Shown here: in pieces, positions 1-5,840 of the stretch
Layout of the letters: each line of letters begins with the position of its first letter
How positions within the stretch are numbered: position 1 is the stretch's first letter
Assembly: GCA_023424275.1 (NCBI GenBank)
Contig: JAFAED010000151.1
Coordinates: 1 to 6,420 of the forward strand
DNA length: 6,420 nucleotides
Direction of reading: 5' to 3'
Source: Pseudomonadota bacterium
GTDB taxonomy: Bacteria > Pseudomonadota > Alphaproteobacteria > Sphingomonadales > Sphingomonadaceae
The notes under the pieces: generated by a model
The model's input: the letters and a program-made list of their open reading frames with translations, nothing else
Databases searched by the model: none
Told to the model about the DNA's origin: nothing
Position numbers and translations under genes: made by a program

Positions 1-926
1 TCGCCGAAGAGTCCGAAAGACTGTTCGGCGTCCACCCCGACCTGAAACCGCTGAGCGCCTATGACGCCCCGCTAGCGGCGGTCGCCGCGATCCTTCCCGG
101 CGACAAGCCGCTCGCCGAGCGGGTCGAAACCTATCTCGATCGCTTCACCATTCCCGCCGACCGCCTGCAAAAAGTGTTCGACGCCGCCATCGCACGGTGC
201 CGCGGCCGGACCGCGACCCATGTCGGCATGCCGCAGGGCGAAAGTTTCGACCTGCAATTTGTGACCGGCAAAAGCTGGAGCGGTTACAATTATTATATGG
301 GCGACTATCACAGCATCATCCAGGTCAACACCGACCTGCCGATCCGGCTGTCGCGCGCGCTCGACCTTGGGTGCCACGAAGGCTATCCGGGGCATCACCT
401 GCTCAACATGAAGATCGAGGAGCAGCTGGTCCGCGGCCGCGGATGGGTCGAGTTCAGCATCTATCCGCTCTACAGCCCGCAAAGCCTGATCGCGGAAGGC
501 ACCGCCAATTATGGCATCGACCTTGCTTTTCCCGACAAGACGCGCCCCGACACCGAACGCGACATATTGATGCCGCTCGCGGAGATCGCGCCGCCGACCG
601 ACGACATATATTGGCGCTTGCTCGACGCGATGAAGGCGTTGCAGGGCGCGCGGCTGACGATCGCGCAGCAATATCTCGACGGCCAGATCGACCGCGCGAC
701 CGCGCTCGCGCTAACCCAGAAATATTTGCTCGTATCGCCGGCGCGGGCCGAGCAGATGACCGCCTTCACCGACAAATATCGCAGCTATGTGATCAACTAT
801 GGCCTCGGCGAAGAAATTGTCCGCGACTTCATCGAACGCGGCAAACCCGATCGCGACGAGATCTGGCGGCGCATGGCGCTGATCCTCGGCGAGCCGACGC
901 TGCCTGCGGACCTGCTGGCGCCATGA
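1..926 (+). CDS. DUF885-like putative zinc metallohydrolase, C-terminal part (5' truncated by window edge)
   Basis: The reading frame is open from base 3 to the TGA at 924-926, giving 307 residues with no start in the window, so the N-terminus lies to the left. The key signature is HEGYPGHH at bases 375-398, an HExxPGHH motif as in DUF885-type proteins, where His and Glu are expected to bind or activate a metal. About 100 bases downstream an AEGTANYG stretch (Glu at 495-497) fits the position of a further acidic metal ligand. The segment before the motif (GYNYYMGDYHSIIQVNTD) and the helical C-terminal third look like a folded domain. Family members are usually annotated as uncharacterised hydrolases or peptidases; substrate and cellular location cannot be told from this part because any signal peptide would be outside the window. 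It is co-directional with the TDO gene but separated by 139 bp, so operon membership is uncertain. Assignment to DUF885 rests on motif memory only. Confidence 0.8.
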   Translation, partial: AEESERLFGVHPDLKPLSAYDAPLAAVAAILPGDKPLAERVETYLDRFTIPADRLQKVFDAAIARCRGRTATHVGMPQGESFDLQFVTGKSWSGYNYYMGDYHSIIQVNTDLPIRLSRALDLGCHEGYPGHHLLNMKIEEQLVRGRGWVEFSIYPLYSPQSLIAEGTANYGIDLAFPDKTRPDTERDILMPLAEIAPPTDDIYWRLLDAMKALQGARLTIAQQYLDGQIDRATALALTQKYLLVSPARAEQMTAFTDKYRSYVINYGLGEEIVRDFIERGKPDRDEIWRRMALILGEPTLPADLLAP

Positions 927-957
927 ACGACGTCGCCCTTCTCCTGTGGCTCGGCCA

Positions 958-974
958 GGCGGGCTCGCCCCGCC
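958..974 (+). other. GC-rich hairpin between the metallohydrolase and TDO genes
   Basis: GGCGGG (958-963) and CCCGCC (969-974) are perfect inverted repeats around a 5-base loop. There is no following T-run, so it is not a convincing intrinsic terminator; it could be an RNA structure, a Rho-assisted end, or chance in GC-rich DNA. A second very small stem, CGCC-GCAA-GGCG (1015-1026) with a GNRA-type loop, follows 40 bases later. Confidence 0.3.
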
Positions 975-1053
975 GTCCGCCTGCGGGCGTGATGCCGCGC
1001 GGATAATGAACCAGCGCCGCAAGGCGTCTTCGATTATCCATGCCATCAGGATG

Positions 1054-1059
1054 AAGGAG
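1054..1059 (+). promoter_or_regulatory. Shine-Dalgarno site that fixes the TDO start
   Basis: AAGGAG lies 6 bases before the ATG at 1066. An in-frame ATG at 1051 precedes this site and lacks a comparable one; starting at 1066 gives the protein beginning MLDKNDLHRR. The site therefore decides the start. Confidence 0.75.
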
Positions 1060-1065
1060 CAGATC

Positions 1066-1833
1066 ATGCTCGACAAAAACGACCTCCACCGCCGTATCGA
1101 AACGCCCGACATGAAGGATTATGGCGTCTACCTCGCGGTCGACCGCCTGCTCGATTGCCAGAAACCGCTCGCCGAACTTTGCACCGGCGACGAACTCCAG
1201 TTCCAGATCGTTCACCAGGTCGAGGAATTGTGGATGAAGCTGATGGCCTTCACCCTCGGCGAAATCGACGGCCATATGGCGGCGGGCGAGACGATGCGCG
1301 TCCTCACCCTTTTCGACCGGGTGAACCGCATCATGCGCATGATGACCGACCAGCTCTCGCTGCTCGAAACGATGAGCCCCTTCGACTACCAGTCGATCCG
1401 CCTCCAGCTCGGCAACGGGTCGGGACAGGAAAGCCCCGGCTTCCAGCTGCTGTTGACGATGCCGCAGCCGCTGTGGGCGCGCTACAAAGCCGCCTATCTG
1501 GACCCCGCCGGCCGCGGCGTCGCCGATGTTTACGACACCGGATACAAGCATGACGAAGCCTATATGGTCGCCGAGGCGTTGATCGAGTTCGACGAATTGT
1601 TCCAGATCTTCCGCGCGCACCACATCTACCTCATCCACCGCTCGATCGGCATGGGGTCGAAGTCGCTCAAGGGGCGCCCGGTCGAGCTGCTCAACGCCGG
1701 CACGCGGCACCGCTTCTTCCCCGAGCTCTGGGATATCCGCGCCGAGATGACCGATCGCTGGGGCGCCGAATATGGCGTAAAGCGCGACAGCATCAGCGGT
1801 ACTTCGTCGGCCGGCCACGGCAGCGGGCTGTGA
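1066..1833 (+). CDS. kynA: Tryptophan 2,3-dioxygenase family haem protein (divergent)
   Basis: A 255-residue protein of the TDO family; canonical members insert O2 into the indole ring of L-tryptophan, giving N-formylkynurenine in the cytosol. Compared from memory with the Xanthomonas enzyme (about 298 residues), the pocket residues Phe46 and His50 (FQIVHQVEELWMK), Tyr108 and Arg112 (DYQSIRLQLG) are kept, and His186 in FRAHHIYLIHRSIG matches the proximal haem ligand. FFPELWDIR near residue 217 matches the canonical FFPELFDVR. Two departures stand out: about five extra residues after Gly116 (NGSGQESPGFQ), and no GTGGSSG-type loop after the haem ligand, where the sequence instead reads MGSKSLKGRPVELL. 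In canonical TDO that loop contacts the amino acid part of the substrate. The stop overlaps the next gene by 4 bases, implying one mRNA and coupled translation. Family is confident; tryptophan as substrate, and hence the gene symbol, is only probable. Confidence 0.88.
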   Translation: MLDKNDLHRRIETPDMKDYGVYLAVDRLLDCQKPLAELCTGDELQFQIVHQVEELWMKLMAFTLGEIDGHMAAGETMRVLTLFDRVNRIMRMMTDQLSLLETMSPFDYQSIRLQLGNGSGQESPGFQLLLTMPQPLWARYKAAYLDPAGRGVADVYDTGYKHDEAYMVAEALIEFDELFQIFRAHHIYLIHRSIGMGSKSLKGRPVELLNAGTRHRFFPELWDIRAEMTDRWGAEYGVKRDSISGTSSAGHGSGL

Positions 1834-2957
1834 GCGGCGCGCTGTTGCCGGAGGCGATCCGCGACCGCTTCCACCTCCCGCCCGATGCCACCTATCTCAA
1901 AAGCCACAGCGTCGGCTGCCAGCCGCGCGCCGCCGAAGCTTTGCTCCGCGACCGGCTGCTCACGCCCTGGCGCGAAACGGGCGAGGCCTGGCCGCACTGG
2001 TTGGACGCCATCGACGCTTGGCGCGCCGCGCTCGCCGGCCTGATCGGTGTCGAGGCGCGCGACCTCTGCCCCGCGACCAACGTCACCGCAGGCCTCTCGC
2101 GCTATATCTCGGCGCTGGGGCAGGCGACCGACCGGCGGACGGTCCTGCTCGCGCCAAGCGCCTTTCCGACGATCGGCTATCTCGCGAGCGGCCTCGCAGC
2201 GGCAGGGTGGAAGACACGCTACCTTCCCGATGATGCCGATGTCCGCGACGCCGCGAACTGGACGGCCGCGCTCGGCGACGATGTCGCGCTCGTCATCGCG
2301 ATGCACGTCAGCTCGAACCGCGGCGCGCTCACCGACATCGCTGCCGTCGCGTCGGCAGCACGGGCGGCGGGCGCGCGCTGCATCGCCGATTGCGCGCAGT
2401 CGGTCGGCATCGTGCCGGTGACGCCCGCCCGCTGGGGTGTCGACGCCGTGCTCGGCACCAGCGTCAAATGGCTCTGCGGCGGTCCGGGCGCCGCATGGCT
2501 GTGGGTCGCGCCGCACGACCGCACTGCGCTCGATCCTATGGAGCGCGGCTGGTGGAGCCACGAAAATCCGTTCGAGATGGACATACGCGACTTCCGCTAC
2601 GCCCCCGACGCGCGGCGCTGGTGGGGCGGTACGCCCGATGTCGCCCCCTTCATCCTGTCGGCAGCGGGGATCGGCGAGATTGCCGCCATCGGTGTCGACG
2701 CCGGCCGTTCGCACAACCGCGCGCTGCAAGCGATGCTGCGCGAAGCGCTCGAACCGGACACGCCGCAATGGCGCTGGCCGAACGGCGAAATCGGCGGCAC
2801 GCTGTGCATCGACACCGGCGCCGACCAGCCGCGGGTTGCCGAGGCGCTCGACCGCCACCGGCTGCGCGCCGATTTTCGCGGCACGATCCTGCGCCTGTCA
2901 TTCCACGCCTATAACAGCGTCGCCGACGTCGAACGGACGGCGGCCGCGCTCGGTTAG
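1830..2957 (+). CDS. kynU: Kynureninase-like PLP-dependent enzyme (class V aminotransferase fold)
   Basis: 375 residues from a GTG start at 1830 that shares GTGA with the TDO stop; no good Shine-Dalgarno precedes it, so translation is probably coupled. True kynureninase cleaves L-kynurenine to anthranilate and L-alanine. The full kynureninase order is visible: N-terminal FHLPPDATYL, AFPT (111-114), Asp187 in IADCAQSVG expected to pair with the PLP pyridine nitrogen, Lys213 in VKWLCGGPG as the PLP Schiff-base lysine, PFEMD (247-251) with GGTP (266-269), and Arg355 in LRLSFHAYN, the likely carboxylate-binding Arg. Differences from the Pseudomonas enzyme recalled from memory: the Tyr before the PLP lysine is Val212, the His of DLAHSAG is Gln190, and YLDGNSLG reads YLKSHSVG. 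It is somewhat shorter than usual (about 415). Fold and family are confident; activity on kynurenine is inferred mainly from pairing with the TDO-like gene. A related carbon-carbon lyase or desulfurase-like role is the alternative. Confidence 0.85.
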   Translation: MSGALLPEAIRDRFHLPPDATYLKSHSVGCQPRAAEALLRDRLLTPWRETGEAWPHWLDAIDAWRAALAGLIGVEARDLCPATNVTAGLSRYISALGQATDRRTVLLAPSAFPTIGYLASGLAAAGWKTRYLPDDADVRDAANWTAALGDDVALVIAMHVSSNRGALTDIAAVASAARAAGARCIADCAQSVGIVPVTPARWGVDAVLGTSVKWLCGGPGAAWLWVAPHDRTALDPMERGWWSHENPFEMDIRDFRYAPDARRWWGGTPDVAPFILSAAGIGEIAAIGVDAGRSHNRALQAMLREALEPDTPQWRWPNGEIGGTLCIDTGADQPRVAEALDRHRLRADFRGTILRLSFHAYNSVADVERTAAALG

Positions 2958-3961
2958 ATATCCACGACGATCTTGCCGAAATGGGCGTTGGCAATTTGAT
3001 GGCGAAAGGCATCGCCCAGTTTTTCGAGCGGGAAATGATCGCTGATGACGGGGCGAATGCCATTGGCTTCGACCCCGGCAATCATGTCGAGCTGCTGTGC
3101 CCGGCTTCCGACGGTCAGCCCCTGCACTCGCAGGTTCTTGCTCATCAGCAGCGCGGTCTGCACCGGTCCGGCGATGCCCGTAAGCACCCCGATCAGCGCG
3201 ACATGGCCGCCGACGCGCGCCGCGACCATCGACTGGTCGAGCGTTCCAGCACCGCCGATCTCGACCACCGTGTCGACGCCCCGCCCGCCCGTCAGTTCGA
3301 GCGCTTTCGCGCCCCATTTCGGTTCTTCCTTGTAATTGACGAGCTCGTCAGCCCCGAGCGCCTTCAGCCGCGCAAGCTTCGCGTCGGACGAGCTTGTCGC
3401 AATCACCCGCGCGCCCGCGGCCTTGGCGAATTGCAGCGCGAACACCGACACGCCGCCGCTGCCCTGGACCAGCACGGTCGAGCCCGGCTGCGTGGCTCCA
3501 TCGACGAACAGCGCGCGCCAGGCGGTCAGGCCGGCGCAGGTCAGCGTCGCGGCCTCGGCGGACGACCAGCCCGCGGGCGCGCGGGTGAACCAGTGCTGCG
3601 GCACGACGACTGCCTCGCGCGCATAGCCGTCGATGCCGTCGCCCGGCACCTTGGTGAAAGCGCTCGCGGGCGGCGTACCGTCGGCCCATTCGGGGAAGAA
3701 AAGCGACACCGCGAGATCGCCGACCGCGAAACCGGTCACGCCCTCGCCTACCGCCTCGACCACCCCCGCGCCGTCGGACATCGGGATGCGATCCTCCGCC
3801 GTCGGGATCAGCCCCGCGACGACCGCAAAGTCGTGGAAGTTGAGCGACGACGCGCTAAGCCGGACGCGAATTTCGCCCGGTCCCGGATCGCCGGGATCGG
3901 ACAGATCGGCGAGCACCAGATTGTCGAGCGACGCGGGTGCCCGCAGATGGACGGCGCGCAC
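2954..3961 (-). CDS. Zinc-less medium-chain dehydrogenase/reductase (quinone oxidoreductase-like)
   Basis: 335 residues from a GTG start at 3961 whose G is the last base of the upstream TAG stop (TAGTG). No Shine-Dalgarno is visible, so it is likely read by ribosomes finishing the amidohydrolase. The N-terminal GroES-like domain contains SASSLNFHDFAVVAG (36-50), where Asn41 replaces the catalytic-zinc Cys of classical alcohol dehydrogenases, and DGAGVVEAVG (63-72). The Rossmann domain has the nucleotide motif VLVQGSGGVSVFALQFA (163-179), followed by an ATSSSDAKL stretch and GADELVNY. The four-Cys structural zinc lobe is absent. Proteins of this kind reduce quinones, enones or aldehydes, or oxidise alcohols, with NAD(P)H; the substrate cannot be read from sequence. 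The frame stays open far upstream inside the amidohydrolase gene, but those residues are antifeature shadow and not dehydrogenase-like. Its stop codon overlaps the convergent kynureninase-like gene. Confidence 0.9.
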   Translation of the reverse strand: MRAVHLRAPASLDNLVLADLSDPGDPGPGEIRVRLSASSLNFHDFAVVAGLIPTAEDRIPMSDGAGVVEAVGEGVTGFAVGDLAVSLFFPEWADGTPPASAFTKVPGDGIDGYAREAVVVPQHWFTRAPAGWSSAEAATLTCAGLTAWRALFVDGATQPGSTVLVQGSGGVSVFALQFAKAAGARVIATSSSDAKLARLKALGADELVNYKEEPKWGAKALELTGGRGVDTVVEIGGAGTLDQSMVAARVGGHVALIGVLTGIAGPVQTALLMSKNLRVQGLTVGSRAQQLDMIAGVEANGIRPVISDHFPLEKLGDAFRHQIANAHFGKIVVDI

Positions 3962-5700
3962 TATTCGGCGGCCATCGCCATTTCGACGCGCTGCGGGCCG
4001 CGGATAACCCCGCCGGGGGTCGGCCCCTGCATTTCGCCGTCGCGGAACGTCACGACGCCCGACTTGACCGTCGCGACATAACCGTCGGCCTTTTGCAGCA
4101 GGCGCTTGCCGCCGGCGGGCAGGTCGAAAGCGAGCCAGGGCTTGCCAAGCTTGATCGCATCCATGTCGATGACGTTCAGATCGGCGAGATAGCCGGGCGC
4201 GAGCACGCCGCGATCCTCCAGCCCATAGAGCATCGCCGTGTCGCGGCACTGGCGCTTCACCGCATGTTCGAGCGCGACGCGATGGCCCTTGCGATCGCGT
4301 ACCCAATGCTGGAGCATGAAGGTCGGCGAAGCCGCGTCGCAGATCGTCCCGCAATGCGCGCCGCCGTCCGACAGGCTGTTCACCGTATCGTCGGACGCCT
4401 GCAGATCCTCGAGGAAATTGAGGTTGCCGTCGCGGTAGTTCAAAATCGGGAAATAGATGAAGCCCTTGCCATCGTCCTTCATCAGCAGGTCATAGGCATA
4501 TTCGGACGGCGAGACGCCTGCCGCGGCGGCGCGATGCGCAATGCTTTCGTCCATCCGGGGCTCATAGTTGAAATCGGGGTCCATCTCGAAATGGACCGGC
4601 CAGCCTTCGGCGACGACCTTCAGGAAGTCGAGGATGTCGCTTTCGGGCCACACGTTCGGTTCCTGCGTCATGCGGGCGCGGAACGCCGGGTCTTTCAGGT
4701 GGGCAAGCTGCTGGTCCCACGGCAGGTCGATGATCTCGTTCCACGCCGGCTTGAACCGGAACGGGTGCACCGTTCCCTGCCACGCCATGATCACGCCGTT
4801 GCCGCGCAGCGCGATCTGCGCGACGATGTTCGCACCGGTCGCATTCTGTTTGCGCATTTCCGAAATCTGTTCTTCGAGCGGCAATTCCTTGGCAATCGAC
4901 TGGAGCGCGGCGAAGGTCACCGGCAGCCCGGTCTCACGGCTCAAATCGCCCATCCACTCGAACTCGTTCCACTCGCGCTTCATGTCGCTCGCCATTTCGA
5001 ACACGCCATAACCGACGCGCCCCATCGCGCGGCCGATCGCGACCAGTTCCTCGGCAGTCGCCGTGGTGCCAGGCACAAGTTCGCCGTCGACCGACTTGTG
5101 GAGCACGGTGCGGCTGGTCGAGAAGCCGAGCGCGCCCGCGCGGACGCCCTCTTCGACGATGCGCGACATTTCGGCGATATCTTCGTCGGTCGGGATCGCA
5201 CCGGGCTTTTCACGGTCGCCGAGCACATAGGCGCGCACCGCACCGTGCGGGACGTGGCAGGCGACGTCGACGGTGCGCGGCAGTTTCTCAAGCGCATCCA
5301 TATATTCGGGGAAGGTCTCCCAGTCCCACGACATGCCCTCGGCAAGCGCTGTACCGGGAATATCCTCGACGCCCTCCATCAGCGAGATCAGCCATTCATG
5401 GCGGTCGGGCTTGGCGGGGGCGAAGCCGACGCCGCAATTGCCCATCACGACGGTGGTGACGCCGTGCCAACTCGACGGCGCCATTTCGGCGTCCCATGTT
5501 GCCTGCCCGTCATAATGGGTGTGGACGTCGACGAAGCCCGGCGTAACGATCTTGCCGCTGGCGTCGATTTCCTCGCGCCCGGCGCCAAGGTTTTCGCCCA
5601 CAGCGACGATCCGGTCGCCGTCGATCGCGACATCCGCGACAAAGGGCTGGCCGCCCGAACCATCGACGACAGTGCCGCCACGAATCACCAGATCATGCAT
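3961..5700 (-). CDS. Amidohydrolase of the D-aminoacylase / N-acyl-D-amino-acid deacylase group (COG3653-like)
   Basis: 579 residues, starting [14 protein letters not shown], the usual opening of this superfamily's N-terminal beta-sandwich. Metal-site features: His60 and His62 in DVHTHYDGQ, Cys89 in [10 protein letters not shown] (matching the bridging Cys of D-aminoacylase) and Asp445 in SLSDGGAH. The C-terminus returns to the sandwich with [18 protein letters not shown]. No signal peptide, so cytosolic. Unlike the Alcaligenes D-aminoacylase recalled from memory, the two zinc-binding His residues of the barrel seem missing: the corresponding stretches read VFEMASDM (233-240) and PVTFAALQ (260-267). 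This places it in a diverged branch, common in actinobacteria and sphingomonads as 'amidohydrolase family protein', with no assured D-amino acid substrate. The start at 5700 is supported by a GGGAGAG site; in-frame ATGs further upstream (5757, 5826) would swallow the control region. It overlaps the downstream dehydrogenase by one base, suggesting an operon. Confidence 0.9.
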   Translation of the reverse strand: MHDLVIRGGTVVDGSGGQPFVADVAIDGDRIVAVGENLGAGREEIDASGKIVTPGFVDVHTHYDGQATWDAEMAPSSWHGVTTVVMGNCGVGFAPAKPDRHEWLISLMEGVEDIPGTALAEGMSWDWETFPEYMDALEKLPRTVDVACHVPHGAVRAYVLGDREKPGAIPTDEDIAEMSRIVEEGVRAGALGFSTSRTVLHKSVDGELVPGTTATAEELVAIGRAMGRVGYGVFEMASDMKREWNEFEWMGDLSRETGLPVTFAALQSIAKELPLEEQISEMRKQNATGANIVAQIALRGNGVIMAWQGTVHPFRFKPAWNEIIDLPWDQQLAHLKDPAFRARMTQEPNVWPESDILDFLKVVAEGWPVHFEMDPDFNYEPRMDESIAHRAAAAGVSPSEYAYDLLMKDDGKGFIYFPILNYRDGNLNFLEDLQASDDTVNSLSDGGAHCGTICDAASPTFMLQHWVRDRKGHRVALEHAVKRQCRDTAMLYGLEDRGVLAPGYLADLNVIDMDAIKLGKPWLAFDLPAGGKRLLQKADGYVATVKSGVVTFRDGEMQGPTPGGVIRGPQRVEMAMAAE

Positions 5701-5705
5701 GTCCG

Positions 5706-5712
5706 CTCTCCC
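5706..5712 (-). promoter_or_regulatory. Shine-Dalgarno site that fixes the amidohydrolase start
   Basis: On the minus strand GGGAGAG ends 5 bases before the ATG at 5700. It supports this start over the in-frame upstream ATGs at 5757 and 5826. Confidence 0.7.
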
Positions 5713-5760
5713 AAGCTTTTTGGTCAGATTTTTTAGTTTCACGAAGAAACCTATCATCAA

Positions 5761-5777
5761 ATTTGCGATATGCAAAT
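5761..5777. promoter_or_regulatory. Candidate operator: perfect 6-bp inverted repeat in the divergent control region
   Basis: ATTTGC (5761-5766), spacer GATAT, GCAAAT (5772-5777). It sits in the middle of the 140-bp gap between two divergently transcribed genes, in the AT-richest part of the window, and has the size of a site for a dimeric helix-turn-helix regulator. It also fits the loose T-N11-A pattern of LysR-type sites. No regulator gene is in the window, so the binding protein is unknown. Chance occurrence in AT-rich DNA cannot be excluded. Confidence 0.4.
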
Positions 5778-5804
5778 AAGCGCGCGGCCCCTGCGATGAG
5801 GCGC

Positions 5805-5810
5805 TATGAT
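5805..5810 (+). promoter_or_regulatory. Possible -10 element for the methyltransferase gene
   Basis: TATGAT differs from the TATAAT consensus at one base and lies 30 bases before the ATG at 5841, which would leave a short leader of roughly 25 bases. No recognisable -35 hexamer is found at 16-18 bases upstream (the region is GCGCGG-like), so activation by a regulator or a false match are both possible. Confidence 0.3.
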
Positions 5811-5826
5811 GGCGGGACAAAATCAC

Positions 5827-5832
5827 AGGGAG
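5827..5832 (+). promoter_or_regulatory. Shine-Dalgarno site for the methyltransferase gene
   Basis: AGGGAG lies 8 bases before the ATG at 5841. A nearer ATG at 5836 is followed directly by CCA TGA and so cannot be the start. Confidence 0.65.
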
Positions 5833-5840
5833 TCGATGCC

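Noticed and set aside
958..974. Intrinsic terminator after the metallohydrolase gene
   Set aside because: The stem is GC-rich and perfect but no T-run follows, so it is listed only as a hairpin.
829..1818. A 329-codon minus-strand open frame across the TDO gene and the upstream gap
   Set aside because: Antisense shadow; the plus strand has family-specific motifs and a Shine-Dalgarno site, the minus frame has neither.
1626..2858. A 410-codon minus-strand open frame opposite the kynureninase-like gene
   Set aside because: Antisense shadow produced by GC bias; Arg/Ala-rich composition without domain signatures, whereas the plus strand encodes a full conserved enzyme.
3962..4354. N-terminal extension of the dehydrogenase frame to an ATG at 4354
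   Set aside because: The added 131 residues are out-of-frame reading of the amidohydrolase C-terminus, Arg-rich and unlike any dehydrogenase; the GTG at 3961 gives the usual family N-terminus.
3937..5736. A 599-codon open frame on the plus strand opposite the amidohydrolase gene
   Set aside because: It mirrors the whole amidohydrolase gene, has a low-complexity Arg/Ala/His/Asp-rich composition typical of antisense reading of GC-rich codons, and shows no recognisable motif or ribosome-binding site.
5779..5805. AGCGC / GCGCT inverted repeat with a 17-base loop in the divergent gap
   Set aside because: Five-base GC arms at this distance are expected often by chance in DNA of this composition.
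5701..5826. Longer amidohydrolase starting at ATG 5826 or 5757
   Set aside because: The extra 42 or 19 residues precede the normal family start, ignore the good GGGAGAG site before 5700, and would cover the AT-rich control region and the candidate operator.
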